A stretch of 64,000 bases of DNA from Auricularia sp. M13 (taxonomy: Eukaryota; Basidiomycota; Agaricomycetes; Auriculariales; Auriculariaceae), in assembly GCA_037042915.1 (NCBI GenBank), contig CM073193.1, forward strand, positions 5,890,001-5,954,000. Direction: 5' to 3'. Made by a program: the position numbers and the translations under genes. A model generated the notes under the pieces. That model saw only the letters and a list, made by a program, of their open reading frames with translations. It did not search any database and was not told the origin of the DNA. Below are positions 22,857-32,423 of the stretch, in pieces. The stretch's first letter is position 1, and every line of letters starts with the position of its first letter.

Positions 22857-24059
22857 TAGCATACCGTATGCTATTTAATAACCTTGATAATATACCGTAT
22901 GCTATTACCTTGATAGCATACGGAAAGTACAAGGTCTTGGTGCCACACGATCTCTCTGACGGGACAATGGTGCCTCCACTGACCTTCGGGGCCCGGGGGT
23001 GCCACACATGCTGGACTGAGAATATCTCGTCGTGCTGAGGGCAGTCTGCACCCCAATGTTCGAGTGCACCTCCATGTGGCATGACAGGATAAATCCCACT
23101 CGGCCGATGTTCATGGGAAAGTCTGATGACTGACATGCAAACCACTCACTAATCAATCGGAGCGATGGTAGTGTTGGTATTCCTCGTCGGGCTTGCAGCT
23201 GAGAGACAGCTCAACGCTGCCAAATATATTAACCTGGCCTTTGTGTCTGGCGACGTTAATATTGATGCATTGTTGGGTTATGGAAAGTAGCAGCAATTCT
23301 GTCCTGCTGGAGGTGTAGGCATTGCGAGAGCTGCTGACACCGTCAGTTATACTTGTGCAGCCAAAAAGTCCATTGTCTGAGTGTGGCACCAGGAGCCATC
23401 GGTTTTGCATATGCTATCAAGGTAATAGCTGTTGAAAGTGCTTTCCCAGCACTATGGCATTCTGAAGGGCATTCTCTCACTTTCCAGACAGTTCTAGAGA
23501 GTTCTCTCACATTCCGTGCGCATGACTGCGGAAACTGCGGATACTGAGATGACTCCTAGATGACTCCTGACTGACTCATGTCTAATGGGCTACGTGCCCT
23601 CAATCGCAACAGTATGAGTTTTAGCGCGGGTGTACTGGGCAGCGTGCCCCCCGCAGTGTATTGTAGTGGTAAGAGAGAGAGAGCTAATAGATGGGGAGTG
23701 GTTGGAGATAACGCAAACGATTTGGCGCGGCGAGCGCAAAACGGATGAAGAGCAAGTGATGCGCAATGTGCGCTTTAAGAAGTGGCCTATCCGCTGTCGG
23801 CAGCGATCGGGCTGCAGCGTGATCGTCGGGCCGAGGGGAACGTGCGCATCGGGCGCGGAGTGCATCGTGCATATTGTTGCAGGCGGGCGGCATGCCCATG
23901 AGACTGCTGAAACATTCTGCTTAATCACAAAATAAGGCCCTCTGCAGGCCCTCCAACTTCTCCAAGCAATTCAAGCCCTTTGCACTGTGTTCTCACCCTT
24001 GTGTAACGTCAAGCATTCAAGCAACTTCAAATTACAACAATAGCATACGGTATGCTATT
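22857..24059. repeat. Candidate 1.2-kb element bounded by palindromic ends
   Basis: The left end is TAGCATACCGTATGCTA (22857-22873), a palindrome with one central base; the right end (24039-24059) is the same palindrome extended by two bases on each side. Further copies of the core lie just inside the left end (22892-22907, 22913-22923). An inverted match of ATTACCTTGATAGCATA (22904-22920) occurs near 23409-23425. The interior has no long coding frame. The arrangement fits a non-autonomous DNA element of MITE type, but no target-site duplication is evident and the ends are self-complementary, so orientation cannot be fixed. Confidence 0.45.
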
Positions 24060-24101
24060 ACAGCCTTTGCGCCTTATCAGAAGGTACGGTAGGAAAAAGT
24101 T

Positions 24102-24188
24102 TGAGCCCTGCAGGATTTGAACCTACGACCTTGTGGAAGTCCCAGGTCACGTGACTAGCCACGTGACGACTGGAATCACACATTCTAC
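24102..24188 (-). pseudogene. 3' part of a disrupted intron-bearing tRNA-like gene
   Basis: Read on the minus strand it has D-stem 3' side and anticodon region (GTAGAATGTGTGATTCCAG), an intron-like insert with a perfect hairpin (GTCACGTG-ACTAGC-CACGTGAC, 24146-24167), TCCACAAGGTC, a T arm with box B GGTTCAAATCC, and the acceptor strand AGGGCTCA. The matching 5' acceptor strand GAGCCCT is not adjacent but lies at 26508-26514. The gene therefore appears split by inserted DNA. Confidence 0.5.
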
Positions 24189-24193
24189 TGGCC

Positions 24194-24290
24194 TTTGCAC
24201 CGTGGTCGCTTGAAACGTCAATCGCAGGCCGATTGGGCGCCGTCGTCTCTCCTCCGGCGTATTATACGGTATCAAGTTCTTATGCTAGGG
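24194..24290 (+). pseudogene. Truncated second copy of the BRCT gene 3' end
   Basis: The frame reads APWSL-TSIAGRLGAVVSPPAYY, nearly the same as APWSLQRSIAGRLGAVLTPPAY near the end of the BRCT gene ending at 25291. Only the last 30 or so codons are present, beginning a few bases beside the tRNA-like fragment. It is a duplicated relic. Confidence 0.6.
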
Positions 24291-24355
24291 CTTTCAAAGA
24301 AAATCCTATCTTATAAAATAAATATATATTGTAATAAGACACTGAGTAACCAGAT

Positions 24356-24441
24356 GACCCGTTAGTTCAGTGGTTAGAATGTGTGATTCCAGTTCAATCG
24401 GGATTTCCACAAGGTCGCAGGTTCAACTCCTGCACGGGTCA
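24356..24441 (+). tRNA. Candidate intron-containing tRNA, anticodon CCA (Trp) or TCC
   Basis: The acceptor strands GACCCGT and ACGGGTC pair perfectly, followed by discriminator A. Box A is TAGTTCAGTGG and box B GGTTCAACTCC; the T stem GCAGG/CCTGC is perfect. The anticodon stem TGTGA/CCACA has one mismatch. The anticodon loop is enlarged by about 13 nt, fitting a nuclear tRNA intron after position 37. With U33 placed at the second T of the loop the anticodon is CCA (Trp); a one-base shift gives TCC. Related split copies lie at 24102-24188 and 26481-26514 on the other strand. It could be a tRNA-derived repeat rather than a working gene. Confidence 0.5.
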
Positions 24442-24523
24442 TTGTTTTAAATTTGCAACTTTGACCCTGACCTGAGTAGTAATAAGAGTAGGAACTTTCT
24501 TGATTTTTTTTTGCCTTATCTAG

Positions 24524-25291
24524 TGTTGGCCAGAACGAGGCCATGGGTTTGCAGTCGACCCCATTGTGGCACCCGTGCAGCAAACCGATGGCGATGACGA
24601 CGACAATTGCTTCGACCACGAATATACGTCCTTCGACCCTGATATGCTAGATGCGTTGGACCCCCAGACCGCAGAGAGCGGCTCTGGCGCTGCAGATGAT
24701 GTAGATGCCAACGCAGCTCCAAGCCCGCTGCCTGTGCTCGCCGTCGCCGACGCTGGCGTAGCAAACGGCGTCTCGCAGCCGCTCGACGTCCCACTCTCTC
24801 TGTTTTTTGAGAATTATAGCTTCTACCTCCATGGCAACCTCAAATTGCCTGCTCGTGTCCGCGATATAATTCGTACCGCTGGAGGCGTGCTTGTGTCCGT
24901 CATCTTTCGCGACCCAGGACATACGTTTCTGACTACGCTCAGTGAATGCAAAGCTGCCAATTATATTATTTGTCGCGAAACTACGTCCATCGCCGTGTTC
25001 TTGGCCGACAAGGGCAAGACAAAGATTACACGCCAAGGTACGCTCCGCGGCGATTTCTGGTGTGCGCGCGCGGGCTAAATTCACCACCGCGGCTTATTAT
25101 TAGCTGCCTGGGTGCATGAGGAGTGGATTCATGCGTGCCAAACTGCCGGGAGAAAGCTATCTGCTGCACCTTGGTCGCTCCAGCGTTCCATTGCGGGCCG
25201 ACTAGGTGCCGTCCTGACCCCGCCAGCTTATGAACGTACAGCATATGCTTCTTTGTCTTCTGCTACTGAACCGCTTGGACGTGTAAAATAG
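24524..25291 (+). pseudogene. BRCT-domain protein, apparently lacking its 5' exons
   Basis: The reading begins after an acceptor (TTATCTAG|TGTTGG) with no convincing upstream exon, since a tRNA-like gene ends 80 bp before. An acidic leader (DGDDDDNCFDHEYTSFDPDML) is followed by a BRCT domain: LFFENYSFYLHGNLKLP, IIRTAGGVL, AANYIIC, then after an intron (25038-25103) AAWVHEEWIHACQTAGRKLS with the conserved Trp. A further intron in the middle (about 24898-24945) improves the match. BRCT domains mediate phosphopeptide or protein binding in DNA repair and telomere proteins. The 5' truncation and the duplicated 3' end nearby suggest a relic of segmental duplication, although it may be expressed from unseen exons. 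Confidence 0.5.
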
Positions 25292-25514
25292 TCGATTGTG
25301 TTAAAAAGAAAACCCGTAGGGTTAGTGCGGTGAAATGAAAAACATCGATTTATTTGGGAAAAAAGACGACTTGTGACTGAGATAGTCGGGAAGCGTCCCG
25401 AGTATGACGTCAACGAGCAAGCGCGCGTTCAGACTACATTGGGGACACGAGAGAGTTGGATGGCTGCGAGCGGCCGCGAGCGGCCGTGGTGCTGGGCCTA
25501 GCCGCGGGCTCCTA

Positions 25515-25532
25515 ACTTCTGCATGCAGAAGT
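25515..25532. repeat. 18-bp palindromic repeat, copy 1
   Basis: ACTTCTGCATGCAGAAGT, a perfect palindrome embedded in CCTAACTTC...GTCAGG. The same motif recurs at 25995 and 26288. Confidence 0.7.
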
Positions 25533-25692
25533 CAGGCGAGGACGGAGACGAGTGTGCGTGGCACAGCGACGTCGCGGTTCCGAGTTGCTGGGTCAGGCAT
25601 GCCAGAGCTGACCTCCCTGGCCCCGAGCGTTGGGTTCCCCTTGTCATTTCCCCCTTGAAGTCAGTCCTGGGGAAGGATGTTTTCCGGGGGCC

Positions 25693-26205
25693 ACGACGCG
25701 AGTGTTGGCGGCAAGGCTAGGCAAATTGACACGTGTGAGCAGCACGCCTGCGTGCGGATGGCAAAACCAGCCGGGCTATACGTACATAACTGGCGCGCAG
25801 CGTGTCAAGCACTGCGCCTTTGTGCGATGACTGGGGCGTCGGCTTCGGCACCTTTTTGCAAGCCATGTTGCGTCCGAGGCGAGGGCGCTCGCTAGTGAGC
25901 GAGCGCTGGGGCTGTGTCCGTGCGCGCGCAACGAGCACAACGCCGTCAGCGGGGCATCACAAACACCACGAGTGGCTTGTGGGTGTCGCCCCTAACTTCT
26001 GCATGCAGTAGTCAGGGGCAGACACCACAGACGACGACGGTGACAGCAGCAGAATCGACGCCGCATCCGCGACCCAAGCCGCCAAAGGACGACGTCACCA
26101 TCCTGCTGCTGCCTGCCGCACCCAGCAAGCAGCTGCAACCTGACCGACGGTCATGGTGCGTCGCTACGAGGCGCCAGTGCGGAGTGTACGGTTCTGGCGC
26201 TGCCT
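25693..26205. repeat. Dispersed repeat block R1 (related to 26990-27400)
   Basis: Its first half (from CGAGTGTTGGCGGCAAGGCT at 25697) is repeated in direct orientation at about 26999. Its last part, around 26127-26205 (CAGCTGCAACCTGACCGACG and onward), is repeated in inverted orientation at about 27309-27382. Identity is high but broken by small gaps. No coding function is evident. Confidence 0.6.
25995..26012. repeat. 18-bp palindromic repeat, copy 2 (one mismatch)
   Basis: ACTTCTGCATGCAGTAGT, one base different from the perfect palindrome at 25515 and 26288, in the same CCTA...CAGGG context. Confidence 0.65.
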
Positions 26206-26287
26206 CTCCCGGAGGCCGAGGCGGTGGATTGGCCTGGCGAGCGGAAAGACGGCCGTGGTGCTGGGCAATGCCGCGGGCAGGCCCCTA

Positions 26288-26305
26288 ACTTCTGCATGCA
26301 GAAGT
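26288..26305. repeat. 18-bp palindromic repeat, copy 3
   Basis: ACTTCTGCATGCAGAAGT, identical to copy 1. Flanks on both sides also match copy 1 (CGGCCGTGGTGCTGGGC upstream), so the repeat unit is longer than the palindrome. Confidence 0.7.
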
Positions 26306-26480
26306 CAGGGGAGGACGGGGAAGAGAGCTGCAGGGGACAGGCGGGTGCCGTGTGCGTGCAAGGAGGACAACGGCGCTGTCCGAGTCGGCCGCAGAGCCGG
26401 AAAGGTCCGTGTCTGGCCTTTAACGCCTCGCTTCCTCTCTCAATCACTAGTCCTGTGGAAGGATGTTTCCCAGATGTTCC

Positions 26481-26514
26481 GGAATCACACATTCTACCAC
26501 TGAACTAAGGGCTC
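26481..26514 (-). pseudogene. 5' part of the disrupted tRNA-like gene
   Basis: On the minus strand: acceptor GAGCCCT, box A TAGTTCAGTGG, then GTAGAATGTGTGATTCC, after which homology to a tRNA ends. The acceptor is complementary to AGGGCTC at the end of the fragment at 24102-24188. The last 17 bases are exactly repeated at 24172-24188, as expected for a duplicated insertion site. Confidence 0.5.
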
Positions 26515-26989
26515 ACTTGAAAGGAGGTTTGAACGTCAGTATACAGTCAAACACTTTAAGCAAAGCTGAATTTGGAGCACAACTTTTGGCCGGAGCTTGC
26601 CAGACCCATCTTTTTTTTCCACTGACCATGCTGTCCTTCCCTGGCTTCGTTACACGGAAACAACTGCGCGGCGCTGCTGCTTACTATGCCCTCATGGTGG
26701 TTGCTTTGGCAGCGGTGGCCCGTCGAGTTTATTTCTGGGCTCACGAGGCCATGTGCCAGCTCCAAACAGCGCTAAGTATCAGTGGCTGAGACATCTACAA
26801 TACGGCGACAACTCTTCCAACAGTCTCACTATGTACTCTCGTCGTCGGCCTGCGCGTGGCTTGCTTGCGAAGCATCCGGCAGCCCTCCGGGCGACGACGA
26901 AAGGCACGGCGCGCGCCGCCGACCGCGCATGCAATGTATCTCGCGCAGACTGCGATGGGCCGCGCGCGCGCATCTTCAGCACCGAGGCA
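26515..26989. other. Spacer without recognisable gene
   Basis: A short frame starting at 26628 (MLSFPGFVTRKQ...) has a hydrophobic stretch but no family resemblance. I see nothing else to annotate before the repeat block. Confidence 0.3.
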
Positions 26990-27560
26990 CCCATGATGCG
27001 AGTGTTGGCGGCAAGGCTAGGCAAACGGACGCGTGTGAGCAGCATGTTCAAGCCGGCTATACGTACAGTTGGCGCGCAGCATGTCGAGCACTGCGTAGTG
27101 ATTGTGACCTTTTGCAAGGCATCTTGCGACGCTCACCAGTGAGCGCGCGCGCGCGCGACGAGCACAACGTCATCAGCGGGAGGAGGGCTGTTGACGACGA
27201 GTTGCTTGTGGGTGCTGCCCCTAACTTACGACAGCAGAATCGACGCCCCATCCGCAATCCGCGACCGAAGCATTCGCCACTTCGAACGCGCCCGACGCTG
27301 GCGAGCTGCCAGAACTGTACACTCCGCTCTGGCGCCCCGTAGCGACGCACCATGTCCGTCGGTCAGGTTGCAGCAGCTGGCCCGGGGTGCGGCAGCAGGA
27401 TGCTGACTCCGCCGTCGTCCTTTGGCGGGGCGGTGGGCACAGCGTCCGGGTATCGCAGCTGCGTGAGGGCGGCGCTGTTGCGCGATGGGCTGCGCGAGCG
27501 GCTGCGCGATGGGCTGCACGAGCAGCTGCGCGATGGGCGGCTGCAAGAGGGCATTGGACG
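26990..27560. repeat. Dispersed repeat block R2 plus GC-rich tandem repeat
   Basis: 26990-27190 repeats R1 in direct orientation and 27309-27382 repeats the end of R1 in inverted orientation. The block continues into a tandem array at about 27476-27550 built on GCTGCGCGATGGGCTGC, with roughly three imperfect 24-30 bp units. No gene is supported. Confidence 0.55.
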
Positions 27561-27791
27561 CTGTGAGCGGGAAAGACTGCGGCAACGGGCAATAGCCTTA
27601 GCCAAGCTCGCTATGACCGCAGACCTAGCAGGCTCATACGACTCCAACATATTCATAACCCACGGCATCCTACATACAAGACTTCTCTGCGCTCTTTTCC
27701 CGAAGCCTGGCGACTCCATCGTGCACAATTATGGCCTCACTGATCGATGTGCTTAACCTTTGGACTGGCCTTGATATTGTGATCTTGCTCG

Positions 27792-29080
27792 CTAGTTTTC
27801 GGGGGCCAGAACGCGGACACCATGACCAAGCCAGAGGCAAAATAACGGCGGCAGCAGCCTTGGGCTCGCGGGTTCGCGTTCATTGTGCGGGTGTCGCGAC
27901 AGTTCAACCACAGTATGGCTCGCTTGAATGGGACGCCCAAGCCGAATGCCCGACACCAAGGCATCGAGTTTCGCACGCACGCTCGCATCTGTGGAAAAAG
28001 TCAGTACCCTTGGCCGTAGATTCATGCATTCCACTCACCATCAGTGTCAGCGCGTTGTCTGGCTATCTCCACCCGCAGTTCTTGTCGAGCACATTCGAGG
28101 ACGGCGCTCGCTGGCAGCCCCGCCTCCCTCTCCACGGCCGTCTTGTGCGATTTCGGCGGCTTGCGGATGTCACTCGCTACCAGCAGACACGCCGTCCACA
28201 GTTTCCGCGGGGCATGCGCTGCAGCTGCAGGAGGCTTTCCATTCGCGACGACGGCTGTCGTCCGGGCGCGAGCTCTAGTCAACCTCGGGTCGTCCAGCGT
28301 GCAAAGCTCAGGAAGCGGGTCGGCGGGAAGCTTCCCAGTCAACTCGCGGACTCTCCTGACCCAGCCCCCGACCTTGCACCTGTGCAAGTCTGTGCGCAGG
28401 AACTCTCTCAGCAGGACCTTCGTCAACCACGGCATTTTCTGATTCCAGTCGTGGTTCGTCGATTTGAAAAACTCCTGTGCTCTGCGCCAGGTCATCTGTC
28501 GTAGCACCGGCCGCGGGGGGATCTTTGGAATCGTTGACAACTGGGGTGCAGGCTGCTCAAACCCTATCGTTGGTGCCGGCGTAGATGCCGCAGTCTCCCC
28601 GTCCACAGGAGCTGTCGGCGGGAGACTTGGAATGCGCACACAGTTTCGGAATTGCTCGCGATGTGTCGGCGGCGCTATCGTGGATGCTGCCGGCCCAGCG
28701 TATGGACGTTGCGGCCTCCGAAAGCGCGTACATCTGGCGCTTTGGCGCTCGGAACTCTCGCGATTCGATGTTGAAAGTCCTGGCATTGGGTTTGAATCGA
28801 TGCTCCGAGTCGCGGCTGGCAGGGGGAGCTCGGCGGGTGACATGCAAATCGGTTCTGGCGGCAGAGTTCGTGATGTCGTGTTTGCCACATTCGCGACAGA
28901 CGGCGACGGCTGCGGCGATGTATCCGCCGCGGATGAGGATGGCCCGCCGAGCGACGACAAGCAGGACGTGTTTTGCTCCGTCAACACCTGCACGGAGTTG
29001 GAACAGTCTGACAGTACAGTGCGACTGAGCGACGACTCTGCGGTGAGCGCCTGCGGTTGAATGGACGGCGAGTCGCACAT
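27792..29080 (-). CDS. Ser/Pro-rich protein, probable KRAATD family member D
   Basis: Exon 1 (29080-28039) and exon 2 (27988-27792), joined over a 50-nt intron, give 412 residues. The N-terminal half is Ser/Pro-rich and disordered (MCDSPSIQPQALTAESS). The second half looks folded, with KSTNHDWNQKMPWLTKVLL and HRCKVGGWVRRVRELTGKL. The single intron is in phase 1 after a Thr-Asp (RADTD|D), the same phase and motif context as in the family genes at 9841 and 44172, so I place it provisionally in that family. No known domain is seen. It sits between the repeat block and MATE copy 2. Confidence 0.6.
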
Positions 29081-29623
29081 GGGTTCCGATACGGCGATGA
29101 TGGCAGGAGGGGAAAAGCGGAGTGAGATGGTAGCGGAGTTGTGTGCTCTTTTGTTCTCCCCGCTAAGCGTGGTGCTGCTTGCGAGAGTGACGCGTTTCAG
29201 AGTCCGAGAATCGTGGTGAGGCTCATGATTGATGTACTTCCGAGAGTCAAATGTAGTTCCGTCTTCGCTTGCAGGTACAGCAGTGCTCTAGCCGATCATG
29301 TTGGAGGGCGCAGGTTGGTGTTCGGACAACGGTCCAGGAGTTGAGCTCTGAACCATTTCACTTCCCCGCCTCTTGATTTTTTTCAATGCAGATTTTAAGT
29401 TGTGATCTGCAGTAATACCGACTTGATCGGCATAGGAAGATCCACTGGGAGGCTACCAGCTTCTCTGAATTGTATGGCACGTGCGGACAGGGAACGCCTG
29501 TCGGATCCGGATGTTTTTGTTGAGTCGGAACTTCGTACCGTGACTCCGCTTTTCGCGCCTTGTTGAGCGCCGAAGCAGCGTCGCCAGCTATCCCCCAGCC
29601 TAGATAAAGGCAGACAGCGCAGG
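29081..29623. other. Divergent promoter region
   Basis: About 540 bp between family member D and MATE copy 2. No gene or repeat is evident; a weak TATA-like element (TAGATAAAGG) lies about 25 bp upstream of the MATE ATG. Confidence 0.35.
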
Positions 29624-32144
29624 ATGTCGTCAACATACATCCATTACATGCCGCCGTCGTCGCTGCCGTCGGACTATGGCATTTTGTCGCGGTACAACGC
29701 GAATAAAGCCGGCGAGGAGGCGGCACACGACCAGGAGGGGGGTCCCAGCGGCCAAGTCGACGAGGACGGTACGCCCATACAATTTCAATCTGATGGATTT
29801 TACTCATCGTAGGCAGAAGAACTGCTCGCGCCGTACGGGGCGGTCAGCATCCCGCGCGGCCGACGGAATACGTTCTCTGCTGCCGGCACTCTCCAACGGC
29901 GCGCCTCGCAGCCACGCTTGACTCAGCTTGAAGCGCTCGCGTCCGGCGCTGCCTGGAACACCACTACTCCGGCCGTCCCTTCAGAAACCGACCCGCTGCT
30001 GACCCAGGTCCCTCGCATAAGCGAAGAGGTCGACAACGAAAATGCTGAGCACACCCACGCCATGTTCTGGGAGGAGCTTTGGGTCTTGCTGCGCTATTCC
30101 CTGCCAGTATTTGGGTACGTTTGCATTTTCTCCCACTTCCCAGCTATTCGCGTTGATCATGTACCGGCAGCACGCACCTCTTCGAGTATTCCTTGCAAGT
30201 AGCCTCGGTCGTTTCCAGTGAGTCACACAGAGGATCTTGGCATGACAACGACTGAATGCCAAAGATCAGTCGGGCACCTCTCTACTACCGCACTGGCCGC
30301 GGCAACGTTGGCTAGTATGACAGCCTCTGTGACGGGCTTTAGCATCGCCCAGGGCCTCACCAGTGCGCTGGACACGCTTCTCCCCGCCGCCTGGACGTCT
30401 GGTAACCCGCAATTCGTGGGTCTCTGGTCCCAACGGTGCGTTCTGTACCGGTTGGCAATGACCCGATGCTGAACGCTCTACAACAGCATGACGGTGGTTA
30501 TTCTGGCAACGATGCTCGTGCGTCCAAATGCACCCCGTGCAAACGTGCGCGCTATTAACCGCCACCTCTCAGCCTATTCTCGTTCTTTGGTCCAACGCCG
30601 AGGGCCTACTGCTTCTTCTAGGCCAAAAGGAGGATGTGGCATATCTCGCGGCATTGTATCTCAAGTGGATGAGCATCGGCCTTCCGGCGTACGGTTTGAA
30701 CGCCGTCATTCGGTACGAGCCACCGCCTTCGTTATCCCATGCTGATCGTCGCCTCCATTCAGTCGATATTTCCAGTCCCAAGGTAAGCATAACCTTTACT
30801 CTAGTCGATATATTACGGTCTAAATCGACTTCATCAGGTCTATTTAATGTCCCGACGCGAATCATCATAATCGTCGCACCTGTCAATGCAGTCATGAACT
30901 ACCTCCTTGGTACGTTAACAATCGCCACCGAAGTCCGATATATCGCGCGGCTGACGCTGTGGCAGTCTGGGGGCCCGAGACAATCCGGCTGGGATATATC
31001 GGCGCGCCGTTAGCCACAGCCTTGTCGTACAACCTCATTACCGTCCTCTCCTTGATATACGGTGTCTGGTTCGCGCCCGACCATACAGCCTGGCACCCCA
31101 TCTCCCTCCGGAGTCTGCAAAGTCTCGGGCTTGTCGTCAATCTCGGACTAGCGGGTGTCGGTAAGCCGTCGCGAGTGTCGGAGAAGAACGATCTGTTTGA
31201 CGAAAGTATAGGTCAGATTGCTTCGGAGTGGTGGAGCTGGGAGCTCGTTGGCCGTGAGTTGACCCATGTATCGACAATTCATATTATGCTGACGTCCTAT
31301 GCAGTCGCTGCCAGCCAGTGGGTCTATTCCTTCCACGATGCCCGAGCTGGTCCTCACCTATTGCAGACTCGGTCCAGTCGCGCTTGCGACTCAAAGCATC
31401 CTGCTGGTATCAGCAAGTACTACGTATCAAGCTCCGTACGCCGTCTCAGTGGCCGCCTCCGTCCGGTGAAGAGCACTTTTCATTTTATTTGTGCGGTTCC
31501 ATTAATGCGAATTATGCAGAGTGGGTAACTTGCTAGGCGAGCGCAATGCTCGGCGCGCGCAAATTGCCAGCCGCGTGTGCTGCGTAGTAGCACTGGTGAT
31601 CGCTCTCATCTGGAGGTACGCTGCCAGCCTCGCGCGCCTTTCCCATCGCTGAATTCCCTCTCAGCACCATGTTCCTCGTCTTCCGCAAGTCCTGGGCGAC
31701 GCTCTTCAACGACGACCCGGACGTCGGGAAGATGGTGTCGGGAATCCTCCCGCTCGTCGCGCTCTTCCAGGTCTTTGACGGAATCGCCGGCGTGACGAAC
31801 GGCATCCTACGCGCGCGCGGCAAGCAGGTGCGGACAAAGTCTTGCTCTCGTCCTCACTCTCGGACGGGGACAAGTTGCTGACGCATCTGCAGGGGACGGG
31901 CGCGATGATAAACCTCACAGCGTACTATGTCATCGGCATCCCACTCGGGCTGTACCTCGCCTTCCCCCTGAAGCGCGGCCTCACGGGTCTCTGGGAGGGC
32001 CTGACGGTGTCGTTGATCTACGCCAGCGCTATCAGCTTGTGGCTCGTGCTGCGCACTGATTGGCAGCGCGAGGTGCGCAAGGTTCTCGATCGCTTCGAAA
32101 AGGACCGTGCGGACCAGGAGGCCTACGAGACGAGTGCAGTCTGA
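29624..32144 (+). CDS. MATE family efflux transporter, copy 2
   Basis: The protein begins MSSTYIHYMPPSSLPSDYG, has a long hydrophilic N-terminus ending EELWVLLRYSLPVFG, and continues with SIGHLSTTALAAATLASMTA, LPAAWTSGNPQFVGLWSQR, IASEWWSWELVGLAASQLG, RVGNLLGERNARRAQIASR and FDGIAGVTNGILRARGKQ. It ends DQEAYETSAV. Most intron positions equal those in copy 1 at 20174, but there is at least one extra intron (after VASVVS). A 13-nt exon (31305-31317) is shared with copy 1. The two genes are diverged paralogues 7 kb apart in the same orientation. MATE proteins export toxic or secondary metabolites by cation antiport; substrate unknown. Confidence 0.9.
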
Positions 32145-32380
32145 CCTCAGTTTCCTTTTTGGATCATGATTATGGGTTTTATGATCTCACGTGTATAATG
32201 ACTTGCACTCGACCTGCATTTTTCAGCAACTTGCTGGACGCACGAGAACGAGAAGTTATTGAACGGGGTGTCATTACAGTGGACAGCCAATACGTATCCT
32301 GCGGAAAAGAATACGCCAAGCAATGCCTAGGAAACGGTCCGCGACGAGCGTATCCGCAAAGCCGATGCATCGCCCGAATG

Positions 32381-32423
32381 TCACAGATGTCGCACTCGAC
32401 ACAGTCGAGTGCGACATCTGTGA
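32381..32423. repeat. Perfect 20-bp inverted repeat with 3-nt loop
   Basis: TCACAGATGTCGCACTCGAC (32381-32400), loop ACA, then its exact reverse complement (32404-32423). It lies 240 bp downstream of the MATE copy 2 stop. Such a perfect stem is highly unlikely by chance in a 64-kb window. It would form a strong RNA hairpin if transcribed. Confidence 0.85.

Noticed and set aside
22857-24059. Replication origin or mating-type-like locus
   Set aside because: Palindromes alone do not support either; there is no homeodomain, pheromone receptor or origin-binding pattern here.
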